Numbered from the stretch's first letter, positions 39,279 through 48,903 are shown. The stretch is DNA of 64,000 nt from Dyella telluris (GCF_014297575.1 NZ_CP060412.1:1736001-1800000), one strand, 5' to 3'. Notes: generated by a model not told the origin, from the sequence alone. Made by a program: numbers and translations.

Positions 39279-40718
39279 ATGAATCTGAATTCCGCACCGG
39301 CGCCGAAGAACGCCGTCGATGACCTGGGACAGCACGCCACCGCGCGCGTGGTGTTGATTGCCGCCGCCGCCGCACTGGGCGGATTCCTGTTTGGCTTCGA
39401 CACCGCCGTGATCAACGGCGCGGTGGATGCCATCCAGGGCAGCTTTGGCCTGGAAAAGACTCAGGTTGGTTTTGCCGTGGCCTGTGCACTGCTGGGTTCG
39501 GCGGTCGGTGCCTGGTTCGCCGGATCGCTGGCCGATCGTTTCGGCCGCGTGCGCACCATGCAGGTGGCCGCGCTGTTCCTCGCGCTCAGCGCCGTGGGCG
39601 CGGGCGTGGCGGCCAGCGTGGGTACGCTGATCTTCTGGCGCCTGGTTGGCGGCATCGGCATTGGCGTGGCCTCGGTGATTGCCCCCACTTACATCGCCGA
39701 AGTCTCCCCGGCCGCTGTCCGCGGCCGCCTTGGCTCGTTGCAGCAACTGGCCATCGTGCTTGGCATCTTTGCGGCCCTGCTCAGCGATGCCTGGCTGGCC
39801 GGCACGGCCGGCGGCGCGGCGAGCCCGCTCTGGCTGGGCCTGGGCGCATGGCGCTGGATGTTCCTGGTGGCGGTGGTTCCCGCGCTGATCTACGGCTCGC
39901 TGGTACTGGGCGTTCCCGAATCGCCGCGCTACCTGGTGGCCAAGGGCCGTGCCGCCGAAGCGAAGGAGGTGCTGCGCAAGGTGCTCGCCATCACCAGCGA
40001 CACCGCGCTGGATGCCAAGGTGAAGGACATCCAGGACAGCCTGCATTCGGAGTACCGCCCCACACTGAAAGATCTGTACAGCCCGGGCCATGGGCTGCTG
40101 CCGGTGGTGTGGGTCGGCATCCTGCTGTCAGTGTTCCAGCAGTTTGTGGGCATCAACGTCATCTTCTATTACTCCAACACCTTGTGGCATTCGGTGGGCT
40201 TCAGCGAAACGGATGCGTTCTCCATTTCGGTCGCCACGTCGGTGGTCAATGTGCTGGTGACGCTGATTGCCATTGCGCTGGTGGACCGCATCGGCCGCAA
40301 GCCGCTGCTGCTGATCGGCTCGGCAGGCATGACGGTCACGCTCGGCGCCATGGCGCTGTGCTTCTCGCAGGCCATCGGCAGCGGCGAAGCGCTCAGCCTG
40401 CCGGCCCCGTGGAATATCGTGGCGCTGATCTCGGCCAATGCGTATGTGGTGTTCTTCGGCATGAGTTGGGGACCGATGGTGTGGGTGCTGCTGGGCGAAA
40501 TGTTCCCCAACCGCATCCGCGCCATCGCGCTGGCCGTGGCTGCCGCCGCCCAGTGGCTGGCCAACTTCGCCATCACCACCAGTTTCCCGCCGCTGGCCAA
40601 GCTGGGCCTGCCCTTCGCCTACGGCCTGTACGCCGCCTTTGCCCTGTTGTCGCTGCTGTTCGTGGCGAAGTGGGTCCGCGAAACCAAGGGCCTGGAGCTG
40701 GAAGACATGCAGGGCTGA
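39279..40718 (+). CDS. MFS sugar porter (XylE/GalP type)
   Basis: A 479-aa proton-coupled sugar transporter with 12 membrane helices: GGFLFGFDTAVINGA in helix 1, the loop 2-3 motif GSLADRFGRVRTM, IAPTYIAEVSPAAVRGRLGSLQQLAIVLG, PESPRYLVAKG in the central loop, FQQFVGINVIFYYSNTLW, DRIGRKPLLLIG, WGPMVWVLLGEMFPNRIRA, and the ending ETKGLELEDM. Which sugar it carries cannot be said. ATG 39279 has GGGGAGAGG just upstream. Confidence 0.94.
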   Translation: MNLNSAPAPKNAVDDLGQHATARVVLIAAAAALGGFLFGFDTAVINGAVDAIQGSFGLEKTQVGFAVACALLGSAVGAWFAGSLADRFGRVRTMQVAALFLALSAVGAGVAASVGTLIFWRLVGGIGIGVASVIAPTYIAEVSPAAVRGRLGSLQQLAIVLGIFAALLSDAWLAGTAGGAASPLWLGLGAWRWMFLVAVVPALIYGSLVLGVPESPRYLVAKGRAAEAKEVLRKVLAITSDTALDAKVKDIQDSLHSEYRPTLKDLYSPGHGLLPVVWVGILLSVFQQFVGINVIFYYSNTLWHSVGFSETDAFSISVATSVVNVLVTLIAIALVDRIGRKPLLLIGSAGMTVTLGAMALCFSQAIGSGEALSLPAPWNIVALISANAYVVFFGMSWGPMVWVLLGEMFPNRIRAIALAVAAAAQWLANFAITTSFPPLAKLGLPFAYGLYAAFALLSLLFVAKWVRETKGLELEDMQG

Positions 40719-40802
40719 GCCCGCACGCCGGGTCTGACGCGTCCGCGCGACTGCGCACGGCCGTCCAGACCCGGTTTTCACCCCGCCATGCGATCATGTC
40801 GC

Positions 40803-42194
40803 ATGACTGATTTCCGCACCCTCCCCCTCAAGCCCGCGTTGCTCGCCAGCGTGGAAACCCTTGGCTATGCCGAGATGACCCCGGTGCAGGCCCTGAGCCT
40901 GCCGCCGATCCTCGAGGGCCGCGACGTGATTGCGCAGGCCCGCACCGGCAGCGGCAAGACCGCCGCCTTCGGCCTGGGGCTGCTGCAACACCTGGATGTC
41001 GAGACCATCCGGCTGCAGGCGCTGGTGCTCTGCCCGACGCGCGAGCTGGCCGACCAGGTGAGCAAGTCCATCCGCAAGCTGGCGGCCAATATTCCCAACG
41101 TGAAGCTGCTGACGCTGTGCGGCGGCATGCCGCTGGGACCGCAGCTGGCCTCGCTCACGCACGATCCGCACATCGTGGTGGGCACGCCCGGCCGCGTGCA
41201 GGAGCACCTCAAGCGCGGCAGCCTGCATGGTGGCGGCATCAAGACGCTGGTACTGGACGAAGCGGACCGCATGCTCGACATGGGCTTCTCCGAAGCCATC
41301 GACGACATCGTCGGGCGCATCGCCAAGCATCACCAGACGCTGCTGTTCTCGGCCACGTATGCCGAAGAGATCCGCCAGGTGAGCAAGCGCCTGCAGCGTG
41401 AGCCGGTGGAAGTGACGGTGGAAGCGCCGCACGAGGAATCGACCATCGAGCAGCGCTTCCACGAAGTGGAACCGGCGCAGAAGATCGACGCGCTCGCCCA
41501 GCTGCTGGCCAAGGGCACGCTGAGCGCGGAACAGGCGCAGCACGCGCTGGTGTTCTGCAACATGCGCAAGGACGTGGATGCGGTGGCGCAGGAACTGGAT
41601 CGCCGCGGCTTCTTCGCGCTGGCCCTGCATGGCGACATGGAACAGCGCGATCGTGACGAGGTGCTAGTGCAGTTCGCCAACCGCAGCTGCTGCGTGCTGG
41701 TAGCCACGGATGTCGCCGCGCGCGGACTGGACATCGCCTCGCTGCCGCTGGTGGTGAGCTACGACATTGCACACGACCCCGATACCCACACGCATCGCGT
41801 GGGCCGCACCGGCCGCGCGGGCGAGAACGGCCTGGCCATCACCCTGGTCACGCCGCGCGAGCGCCCGAAAGCGCAGAACATCGAGGAACAGCTGGGCCAG
41901 CCGTTGCCGTGGCATCCGTTGCGCGTGGCGCCGGCGCGCGGCAAGCAGCTCAATCTTGCGCCGATGAAAACGCTGGTGATCGATGCGGGCCGACAGGACA
42001 AGCTGCGACCCGGCGATATCCTGGGCGCACTCACCGGCGATGCCGGACTCGACGCCAAGGACATCGGCAAGATCGACGTGTTCGCCACGCGCGCCTATGT
42101 CGCCATTCGCCGGGACCTGGCCAACAAGGCACTGGAACGGCTGCGCGCGGGCAAGATCAAGGGCCGCAACTTCCGCGTTCGTACCTTGCAGTGA
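40803..42194 (+). CDS. dbpA: ATP-dependent RNA helicase DbpA
   Basis: A 463-aa DEAD-box helicase that acts on 23S rRNA helix 92 in 50S assembly. Motifs: TPVQ (Q motif), I ARTGSGKT, Ia PTRELADQV, II DEAD, III SAT, V ATDVAARGLDI, VI HRVGRTGRAG. The C-terminal DbpA RNA-binding domain follows (~395-463; DKLRPGDILGALTGDAGLDAKDIGKIDVF), which separates it from RhlE and SrmB. ATG 40803 is chosen over an in-frame start five codons upstream. Confidence 0.96.
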   Translation: MTDFRTLPLKPALLASVETLGYAEMTPVQALSLPPILEGRDVIAQARTGSGKTAAFGLGLLQHLDVETIRLQALVLCPTRELADQVSKSIRKLAANIPNVKLLTLCGGMPLGPQLASLTHDPHIVVGTPGRVQEHLKRGSLHGGGIKTLVLDEADRMLDMGFSEAIDDIVGRIAKHHQTLLFSATYAEEIRQVSKRLQREPVEVTVEAPHEESTIEQRFHEVEPAQKIDALAQLLAKGTLSAEQAQHALVFCNMRKDVDAVAQELDRRGFFALALHGDMEQRDRDEVLVQFANRSCCVLVATDVAARGLDIASLPLVVSYDIAHDPDTHTHRVGRTGRAGENGLAITLVTPRERPKAQNIEEQLGQPLPWHPLRVAPARGKQLNLAPMKTLVIDAGRQDKLRPGDILGALTGDAGLDAKDIGKIDVFATRAYVAIRRDLANKALERLRAGKIKGRNFRVRTLQ

Positions 42195-42225
42195 TGCCCA
42201 CCTTCCACCGTACGGGAAACGTTTG

Positions 42226-42990
42226 ATGATCCGCTGGCTCGCCTTCGCTGCGCTTGGCGCCGTCGCCACCACCGCCCAGGCCGCCACGCCGGTGTATGGC
42301 TACCACGTGGTGCATGCCTACCCGCACGACACGTCGGCCTATACCGAGGGCCTGTTCTACAAGGACGGCTATCTTTACGAAAGCACCGGCGAAGAGGGTG
42401 ACTCCACCGTGCGCAAGGTGGCGCTGGAAAGCGGCAAGGTGGTGCAGCGTCATGACCTGGACCCGAAGGTTTTCGGCGAGGGCATCGTCGACTGGGGCCA
42501 GCGCCTCATCCAGCTCACCTGGAAGGACCAGCGGGGTTTCGTCTACGACCTGGCCAGCTTCAAGCAACAGGGCACGTTCAACTACCCCGGCGAAGGCTGG
42601 GCGTTGACGCGCGATGACAAGCACATCTACATGAGTGACGGTTCGGCGGTGCTGCGCGTGCTGGACCCGCAGACACTGGCCACGGTGAGCAGCATCCTGG
42701 TCACCGACAACGGCCAGGCCGTGACCAACCTCAACGAGCTGGAGTGGGTGAAGGGCGAGATCTATGCCAACGTGTGGCTCACCGACCGCATCGCGCGCAT
42801 CGACCCGGCCACCGGGCACGTCACCGGCTGGATCGACCTCACCGGCCTGTTCGATATCAACAGCCTGCCCGATCCGGGCAACGACGTGCTCAACGGCATT
42901 GCCTACGACGCCCAGCACGATCGCCTGTTCGTCACCGGCAAGCGCTGGCCGAAGCTGTTCGAGATCACCCTGGTGCCGCCGGCCCGCTGA
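42226..42990 (+). CDS. Exported glutaminyl-peptide cyclotransferase (plant/bacterial type)
   Basis: A 254-aa secreted enzyme: signal peptide LAFAALGAVATTAQA (cut near residue 19), then the five-bladed propeller of PF05096: HAYPHDTSAYTEGLFYKDGYLYESTG, QLTWKDQRGFVYD, EGWALTRDDKHIYMSDGS, LNELEWVKGEIYANVW and LNGIAYDAQHDRLFVTGKRWPKLFEI. It cyclises N-terminal Gln to pyroglutamate; orthologues are known in Xanthomonas. It lies 31 bp after dbpA on the same strand. Confidence 0.94.
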   Translation: MIRWLAFAALGAVATTAQAATPVYGYHVVHAYPHDTSAYTEGLFYKDGYLYESTGEEGDSTVRKVALESGKVVQRHDLDPKVFGEGIVDWGQRLIQLTWKDQRGFVYDLASFKQQGTFNYPGEGWALTRDDKHIYMSDGSAVLRVLDPQTLATVSSILVTDNGQAVTNLNELEWVKGEIYANVWLTDRIARIDPATGHVTGWIDLTGLFDINSLPDPGNDVLNGIAYDAQHDRLFVTGKRWPKLFEITLVPPAR

Positions 42991-43074
42991 AGACACCCAC
43001 GCCCCTGCCATCCGGCAGGGGTTGTGACCCTCGGGCGGCGTTAAAGTGGGGCGTTGCCTTGCCCGGAGCTTTCG

Positions 43075-44457
43075 ATGCGTCCTCTTCCCGTTCTGCTGCC
43101 TTTGGCCCTCAGTCTTGCCGTCTCCAGCGCCTACGCTGCGGAGGCGCCCGTACAGCCGCGCGCCCAGCCCTCGCTGCTGGCCCTTTCCACCGCACCCAGC
43201 GAAACGCAGTTGCACGCCACCATCGAAAAGCTGGTGGGCTTTGGCACGCGCCACACGCTGTCCGATACCAAGTCGGACAAGCGCGGCATCGGTGCCGCCC
43301 GGCGCTGGGTGAAGTCGCAGTTCGAAGCCATCTCGAAGGAATGTGGCGGCTGCATTGAAGTGGTGACGCCGTCGCAGGTGTTCACCGGCAAGCGGGTGCC
43401 GCAGCCCACCGAAGTGATGGACGTGGTGGCGATCAAGCGCGGCAAGACCGATCCCAAGCGCGTGATCGTGATGACCGGCCACCTCGATTCGCGCGTCACC
43501 GACGTGATGAATACGAAGTCCGATGCCCCGGGTGCGAACGATGACGCCTCCGGCGTTGCCGCGCTGATGGAAGCGGCGCGCCTGCTGTCGAAGGAAGACA
43601 ACGACGCCACGCTGGTGTTCGCCGCCTTGTCCGGTGAAGAACAGGGCCTGTACGGCGGCAAGGTGCTGGCCGATTACGCCGTGCAGCAGGGCTGGCAGGT
43701 GCAGGCCGACCTCAACAACGACATCGTCGGCAACAGCCACGGCCAGAACGGTGTGCTGGACAACACCACGGTGCGCATCTTCTCCGAAGGCACCAAGAGC
43801 AACGAAACGCCGGAGCAGGCCAAGTACCGCGCTTACCACGGCGGCGAAGTGGATTCGCCCTCGCGCAACGTGGCGCGCTACATGGAACAGATCGCCAGCA
43901 CTTACCTGCCCGACCTGCGAGTGCACATGGTGTATCGCACCGACCGCTACAGTCGTGGCGGCGACCAGGTGCCGTTCCTCGAAGCAGGCTACCCCGGCGT
44001 GCGCGTCACCGAGGGCCACGAGGATTACACCCGCCAGCACCAGGATCTGCGCACGGAGAAGGGCATCAAGTACGGCGACACCATCGATGGCGTCGACTTC
44101 CGTTATCTGGCCCGTGTGACCGCGCTCAACACCGTCACCATGGCGGCGCTTAGCCGTGCGCCCGCGCCGCCGACCGGCGTGAGCACCGAAGGCGCGCTCG
44201 CCACCGACACCACCATGCACTGGAAGAAAGTGCCGGGCGCCGCCGGCTACGTGGTGCACTGGCGCGACACCACTGCGCCGCAGTGGCAGTACAGCCGCAA
44301 CGTGGGCGACACCGACCAGGCCGTGATCAAGGACGTGGTGATCGACGACTGGTTCTTCGGCGTATCGGCTGTCTCCGCCGATGGCTACGAAAGCCCGGTG
44401 GTATTCCCCGGCGACGCCGGCAGCTTCGAGCGTTCGCCCGCGCCCAAATCCCCCTGA
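43075..44457 (+). CDS. Exported M28 metallo-aminopeptidase with C-terminal Fn3-like domain
   Basis: A 460-aa secreted enzyme: signal peptide MRPLPVLLPLALSLAVSSAYA, then the M28 core with zinc ligands in MTGHLDSRVTD (His, Asp), GANDDASGVAALMEAARLL (Asp), ALSGEEQGLYGG (Glu pair) and later the His of GHEDYTRQH. From ~365 on a beta-sandwich like fibronectin type III follows (APPTGVSTEGALATDTTMHWKKVPGAAGYVVHWRD). ATG 43075 opens the signal peptide. Likely a nutritional peptidase acting outside the cell. Confidence 0.93.
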   Translation: MRPLPVLLPLALSLAVSSAYAAEAPVQPRAQPSLLALSTAPSETQLHATIEKLVGFGTRHTLSDTKSDKRGIGAARRWVKSQFEAISKECGGCIEVVTPSQVFTGKRVPQPTEVMDVVAIKRGKTDPKRVIVMTGHLDSRVTDVMNTKSDAPGANDDASGVAALMEAARLLSKEDNDATLVFAALSGEEQGLYGGKVLADYAVQQGWQVQADLNNDIVGNSHGQNGVLDNTTVRIFSEGTKSNETPEQAKYRAYHGGEVDSPSRNVARYMEQIASTYLPDLRVHMVYRTDRYSRGGDQVPFLEAGYPGVRVTEGHEDYTRQHQDLRTEKGIKYGDTIDGVDFRYLARVTALNTVTMAALSRAPAPPTGVSTEGALATDTTMHWKKVPGAAGYVVHWRDTTAPQWQYSRNVGDTDQAVIKDVVIDDWFFGVSAVSADGYESPVVFPGDAGSFERSPAPKSP

Positions 44458-44476
44458 CGCGTCCGGCGCGCCTTTA

Positions 44477-44525
44477 CCGTCATCCCCGCACCTGCGTTCG
44501 TTTGCGCAGGTCACGGGCATGACGG
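44477..44525 (+). terminator. Inverted repeat after the M28 gene
   Basis: CCGTCAT at 44477-44483 pairs with ATGACGG at 44519-44525, enclosing an inner stem CCTGCG / CGCAGG. It is a diverged member of the CGTCAT palindrome family and probably serves as terminator. Confidence 0.55.
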
Positions 44526-44663
44526 AAAGGCGTATCGCCTCCCCGCCAGCGCGGCGAGCCTGAGAGCAGGAAAACCTCTACTATCTCCGTGCCGCTGCAC
44601 CTGCGGGTGCCGCGGCCGCATCGGGAGGGGTGCGCACAACGGACGATACCCGGGGGGGAATCC

Positions 44664-44759
44664 ATGTTCTGCCAGATGCTTGTGCCGGCGCTGCCGCTGG
44701 CTGCCGTTGCCCTTGCCGCGCCCGAACGGTCGCGGCTCCTTCGCCACCGGGTGAGGTGA
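44664..44759 (+). CDS. Candidate 31-aa leader peptide or small membrane protein
   Basis: ATG 44664 is preceded by GGGGGGGAA, a possible ribosome binding site, and opens 31 codons: hydrophobic start MFCQMLVPALPLAAVALAA and basic end SRLLRHRVR. The stop (44757-44759) is 3 bp from the next start, and GAGGTGAT inside its end is the Shine-Dalgarno of the next gene. It may couple translation to that gene. Evidence is context only. Confidence 0.35.
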   Translation: MFCQMLVPALPLAAVALAAPERSRLLRHRVR

Positions 44760-44762
44760 TCC

Positions 44763-46406
44763 ATGGGCACCCGGAGCAACGTTCCCCTGCGCGGCGAGCC
44801 TGAAGGGCGGATCAACCCGCAGACCGGCCGCCTCGTGCGCCACGGCCCCTTCCGTCGTTACCTGGCCTCCCATTGGCAGGGCAACCAGCCATTGGCACGC
44901 GCGTTCTGGCTCAACACGATCGCACTCGGTGTTTTCCTGCTGCTGATCGAAGCCGGCGCACTGGCCTGGTTCTGGTGGAAGCCACCGGCATGGGCGCTGG
45001 TGATGACGCTCTTGGCCGTCTATATCCCGCTGCGGTTGCTCATCGCGCTGTGGCAGCTGGTGGGCACCGTGCGCTCGGCCATGCTGCAGGACAACCGCTG
45101 GTCGTTACCGGCGAACCTGGGGCTGGCCGTCATCGCGCTGGCACTGCTGGGCCAGATGGCGTCCTACGGCATGGAGGCTCCCTCGTTGTCCGATGAGGTG
45201 CCCTGGCCAACCAAGCTGTACGTGCAACAGGTGACCGCGCTCGACGACGAAGGCACCGTGCAGGCCGCGGGCACCTTCGAGCCGCGGTTTGTGCAGCGGG
45301 TGGAAGACATGCTGTCCGACCCCGCGCATCCGCGGCACCGGCTGGCACTGACCGCCTCGCAAGGCTACCTTGCATCCGCCGTGGCGTTGCGCGACTTCCT
45401 CAGGCGGCGACCGGACATCGTCGTGGACGTGCCCACGCGCTGCGGCGGCATCTGCCTCATTCCGTTCATGGCGGCGAACCAGCGCAACGTGGCACCTCAC
45501 GCGACGCTGATCTTCGAACCGCTCGCCCGCCACGATGACACGCTGGGGCTCCTGCAGCACGACACTCGCCGCGTGCAGGATGATTTCCGCCAGCGGCTGA
45601 CGCAGCTCGGTGCATCGCCCTACTTCCTCGACGACACCCTGGGCCATGCCAACCACAGCGGTTACGTGCCCGATGCCACGGTGCTGTTCGACAACGGCAG
45701 CATCACCGGGGTGGTCACGCAGGACGCCTTGTTCAATGGCGCGCAATGGCGCTACGAGCAGTTCCTGCATCCGCTGCGCGGCACCTCCATGGAACCGCTC
45801 GCGCAGAGCATGGACCTGATCCGCACGCACTATCCGCAGATCTTCCACACCTGGCTGCAGGACGTGCTGGCCGCCCGCTACAAGGCCACCGCCAACCAGC
45901 GTTCGGCCATCTACGGCCACGAAACCATGAAGGCCATCGAGAGCGCCGCCCGCGAAGCCAGCCGGACCGTGCCGGACGCCACCCTGGAGCGGCTTGCCCT
46001 GCAACGTCGCGACGAACTGGTGCGAATCCTTGCCGCCAGTTCGCGCCGGCAGTGCGGCGAGTACCTGGCCGGCTATTCGGTGGAACTGGGCGTGCACGAC
46101 ATGGACTATTTCCTGGAGGACATCAACCGTTCCAAGGATCTGATCGCCGACGGTGCACCACTGGCGGGCGCCGGCCACTACGACCCCATCCTCGATCGCG
46201 ATGCGCTGGACCAGGCTCGCCTGCCCGCGTTCGCCAGCGTGTCGCGTGGCGTCGGGCAAAGTCCTTATGACACCGCCTGCCCGCGCGAAATCCGCCTGCT
46301 CGATGCGCTCACGTCCACGCCGAGCACAGAGCACGCCATGGCCCTTCGCGCCATGGCGGTAGGCAAGGACGACACCGGACGCATGGCCTTCCTGCTCAAC
46401 CCCTGA
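44763..46406 (+). CDS. Membrane protein with degenerate ClpP/crotonase-like domain
   Basis: A 547-aa protein. Helices at about 48-70, 78-104 and 117-136 are followed by a ClpP/crotonase-like stretch: LTASQGYLASAVALRDFLRR, VDVPTRCGGICLIPFMAANQRNVAPHATLIFE (~194-252). Related proteins carry C-x-S-x-C with the Ser as nucleophile; here the segment reads CGGIC (227-231), so proteolysis is doubtful. The remaining ~290 residues are helical and unrecognised. GAGGTGAT before ATG 44763 is a strong Shine-Dalgarno. The fold call is from pattern memory and moderately sure. Confidence 0.6.
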   Translation: MGTRSNVPLRGEPEGRINPQTGRLVRHGPFRRYLASHWQGNQPLARAFWLNTIALGVFLLLIEAGALAWFWWKPPAWALVMTLLAVYIPLRLLIALWQLVGTVRSAMLQDNRWSLPANLGLAVIALALLGQMASYGMEAPSLSDEVPWPTKLYVQQVTALDDEGTVQAAGTFEPRFVQRVEDMLSDPAHPRHRLALTASQGYLASAVALRDFLRRRPDIVVDVPTRCGGICLIPFMAANQRNVAPHATLIFEPLARHDDTLGLLQHDTRRVQDDFRQRLTQLGASPYFLDDTLGHANHSGYVPDATVLFDNGSITGVVTQDALFNGAQWRYEQFLHPLRGTSMEPLAQSMDLIRTHYPQIFHTWLQDVLAARYKATANQRSAIYGHETMKAIESAAREASRTVPDATLERLALQRRDELVRILAASSRRQCGEYLAGYSVELGVHDMDYFLEDINRSKDLIADGAPLAGAGHYDPILDRDALDQARLPAFASVSRGVGQSPYDTACPREIRLLDALTSTPSTEHAMALRAMAVGKDDTGRMAFLLNP

Positions 46407-46412
46407 GGAAGA

Positions 46413-47114
46413 TCACGCTTCCGGCCAGCGCACGCCCAGCGCGGCGAGCCGACGCAGGCCGTCGACGCTGGGCGACAACGCACGGCCACGCGGGGAACGG
46501 CGCAACCAGCCCGCGTCGAGCAAGGTGTCAGTCAACGAGACACCGAGCGGGCCACCCAGATGCAGGCGCCGTTCGGTCCAGTCGAGACAACCGCGTCCCG
46601 CCAGCGGCAGCAGTGCCTGTACGCGCGCCGCATCGAGTCCGGCATCGACCAGCGCCTGCGCGCCTTCTTCATGCAGCCGCATGCCCTCGCTGGCCGCCAG
46701 CACGAAACCTCGCTGCAGCAACACATCGCACAGGCCCACGCCCAGCCGCCCCGCCAGGTGGCGATAGCAAGTGCGTGCCATGCGCAGCGGGCGATCGCCG
46801 CCGCTGGGGTCCGGAAGCGCCATCGGCGTGCGCGGCAAGGCCAGGGCTTCGATCAACGCGGCGACATCATCATTGGCCAGGTGGTAGTAGCGATGGCGCC
46901 CTTGCTCATGCACGGCCAGCAGACCTCCTTCGAGCAGCCGCCTGAGATGCGCACTGCCGGTGGCCGCGCTCACGCCAGCCACGCGGGCCAGCTCGCCCGC
47001 GGGCCGCATGGTGCCGTCGATCAGCGCCAGCAACATGGCGGCACGCGCCGGTTCGGCGAGCAGTGCGCCAATCTCGGCCAATTGATACCGGCTGGGGGAG
47101 ATCGCATCGTTCAT
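46413..47114 (-). CDS. ArsR-family winged-helix regulator with long C-terminal part
   Basis: A 233-aa protein: ArsR HTH at residues ~12-90 (IGALLAEPARAAMLLALIDG, PAGELARVAGVSAATGSAHLRRLLEGGLLAV, GRHRYYHLANDDVAALIEAL), then a ~140-residue C-terminal part with LRMARTCYRHLAGRLGVGLCDVL, seen in a subgroup of ArsR proteins. Cys residues occur in that part (TCYRHL, GLCD, RGCLDW) but no standard metal site is evident. It is divergent from a flavin reductase-like gene, its likely target, and ends 6 bp from the convergent membrane protein gene. Confidence 0.9.
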   Translation of the reverse strand: MNDAISPSRYQLAEIGALLAEPARAAMLLALIDGTMRPAGELARVAGVSAATGSAHLRRLLEGGLLAVHEQGRHRYYHLANDDVAALIEALALPRTPMALPDPSGGDRPLRMARTCYRHLAGRLGVGLCDVLLQRGFVLAASEGMRLHEEGAQALVDAGLDAARVQALLPLAGRGCLDWTERRLHLGGPLGVSLTDTLLDAGWLRRSPRGRALSPSVDGLRRLAALGVRWPEA

Positions 47115-47197
47115 GCGCGCAGTCTAACGCCGCCATCGCGACGGACCCTTCGATGCGTGGCGAAACATTCAGCGACCGGCGACGGGACACTGTGGCC

Positions 47198-47836
47198 ATG
47201 GACATGCATCGCTATCCCGATACACGGGTCATCCGCCCCTCCATCCTCTACTTCGGCACGCCGGTGGTGCTGATCACCACGCGCAACCCGGACGGCACCA
47301 TCAACATCACGCCGATGTCTTCCGCCTGGGCCCTGGCCGACCGTGTCGTCATCGGCCTTGCCGGCGGTGGCCAGGGACTGGCCAACCTGCATCGCGAGCG
47401 CGAATGCGTGCTCAACTTTGCCAGCGAGGCCATGCATCACGGCGTGGAACGCATCGCGCCCACCACGGGATGCCAACCGGTGCCGGGCTGGAAGCAGGCC
47501 AACGGCTACCGGCACGAACCGGACAAGTTCGCGCTGGGTGGGTGGCACGCCCTGCCATCGTTGTCGGTGCAGCCGCCGCGCATCAGGGAGTGTCCGTTGC
47601 AGATGGAAGCGCGCGTGATGCTGGACATCGAACGCCCGCTCGATGCGTGGCGCGACGGCGCCGGTGGTTACACCATCATCGAACTGGAAGTGCTGCATGT
47701 GCATGCGCATGACGACGTGACGGTGCCCGACACGCAACACGTCGATCCGCAACGCTACCGCCCGCTGTTCTATCTGTTCCGTCATTACGTGGGCCCGGGC
47801 AAGCCGCTGGGTCGCACGTTTAAAGCGGAAGTTTGA
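47198..47836 (+). CDS. Flavin reductase-like (FMN-binding split barrel) protein
   Basis: A 212-aa protein: PVVLITTRNPDGTINITPMSSAWALADRVVIGLAGGGQGLANLHRERECVLNFAS is the FMN-binding split barrel of the flavin reductase-like group, and the C-terminal part has ECPLQMEARVML and TIIELEVLHVHAHDDV. The substrate is unknown; such genes controlled by ArsR-type regulators are common. ATG 47198 (MDMHRYPD) is preferred; ATG 47153 is possible. Confidence 0.88.
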   Translation: MDMHRYPDTRVIRPSILYFGTPVVLITTRNPDGTINITPMSSAWALADRVVIGLAGGGQGLANLHRERECVLNFASEAMHHGVERIAPTTGCQPVPGWKQANGYRHEPDKFALGGWHALPSLSVQPPRIRECPLQMEARVMLDIERPLDAWRDGAGGYTIIELEVLHVHAHDDVTVPDTQHVDPQRYRPLFYLFRHYVGPGKPLGRTFKAEV

Positions 47837-47916
47837 GTCGCGCGAGGTGATGTTGTCGCGCCGTGGCCCGGAGCTAGGATCGACCTCCACACGGTTTGTT
47901 GGCTGCACGGTCGAGC

Positions 47917-48903
47917 ATGCGCATCCTGGTTACGGGCAGTTCGGGTCATCTGGGCGAAGCACTGGCGCGCACACTGCGGGACGCAGGCCACGAAGTGATC
48001 GGGCTGGATACCGTCGAAGGGCCTTGCACCCACCGCGTGGGTTCCATCGTCGACCGCGCCTTCGTGCGTCGCTGCATTGCCGGCGTCACCACGGTGTTCC
48101 ATCCTGCCACGCTACACAAACCGCACGTGGCCACGCACAGCCGGCAGGCGTTCCTGGACGTCAACCTCACCGGCACGCTGAACCTGCTGGAAGAGGCCGT
48201 GGCGACGGGCGTGGAATCGTTCGTCTATACCAGCACCACCAGCGTGTTTGGCGACGCACTGACGCCGAAAACCAGCGAGCCGGCGGCGTGGGTCACCGAA
48301 GACATGGCCGCCGTGCCGAAGAATATCTACGGCGTCACCAAGGCGGCCGCCGAAGACCTGTGCCAGCTGTTCCAGCGCAACCAGGGCCTGTCCACCATGG
48401 TGTTGCGTACCTCGCGGTTCTTCCCCGAGGAAGACGACGACCGCACCGTGCGTGCACGCTATACCGACGACAATCTCAAGACCAACGAATACCTGTATCG
48501 CCGCGTCGATATCGAAGACGTGGTGAGCGCACACCTGCTGGCCGCCCGCCGTGCACCCGTGCTGGGCTTTCGCCGCTACATCATCAGCGCCACCACGCCG
48601 TTCCAGCACGACGATGTCGCCGAACTGCGCGTGCATGCGCCACTGGCGCTGCGCCGCCGCGTGCCCGGCTATGAAGAGATCTACGCGCAGCGTGGCTGGC
48701 GCATGGCACAGGGCATCGACCGCGTGTACGTGAACCAGCGTGCCCGCGACGAGCTGGGCTGGGCGCCACGCCACGACTTCGCCGCCCTGCTGGAACGCCT
48801 GCAGGCGGGCGAGGACATCCGCAGCCCGCTGGCACGGCTGATCGGCTCCAAGGGGTATCACGGTGAGACGTTTGGTGACGGCCCCTATCCGGTTGAGTCG
48901 TGA
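47917..48903 (+). CDS. NAD(P)-dependent epimerase/dehydratase (extended SDR)
   Basis: A 328-aa protein: nucleotide motif ILVTGSSGHLGEALA (residues ~3-17), HPATLHKPHVA, VYTSTTSVFGDAL with the catalytic-type Ser/Thr, and YGVTKAAAEDL (YxxxK). Extended SDR enzymes act on nucleotide sugars or related substrates; which one is not evident. ATG 47917 is chosen over TTG 47896. Same strand as the flavin reductase gene, 80 bp apart. Confidence 0.9.
   Translation: MRILVTGSSGHLGEALARTLRDAGHEVIGLDTVEGPCTHRVGSIVDRAFVRRCIAGVTTVFHPATLHKPHVATHSRQAFLDVNLTGTLNLLEEAVATGVESFVYTSTTSVFGDALTPKTSEPAAWVTEDMAAVPKNIYGVTKAAAEDLCQLFQRNQGLSTMVLRTSRFFPEEDDDRTVRARYTDDNLKTNEYLYRRVDIEDVVSAHLLAARRAPVLGFRRYIISATTPFQHDDVAELRVHAPLALRRRVPGYEEIYAQRGWRMAQGIDRVYVNQRARDELGWAPRHDFAALLERLQAGEDIRSPLARLIGSKGYHGETFGDGPYPVES

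Noticed and set aside
47153..47197. Earlier start of the flavin reductase gene at ATG 47153
   Set aside because: Possible but the added residues have no family match and would crowd the divergent promoter; ATG 47198 is preferred.
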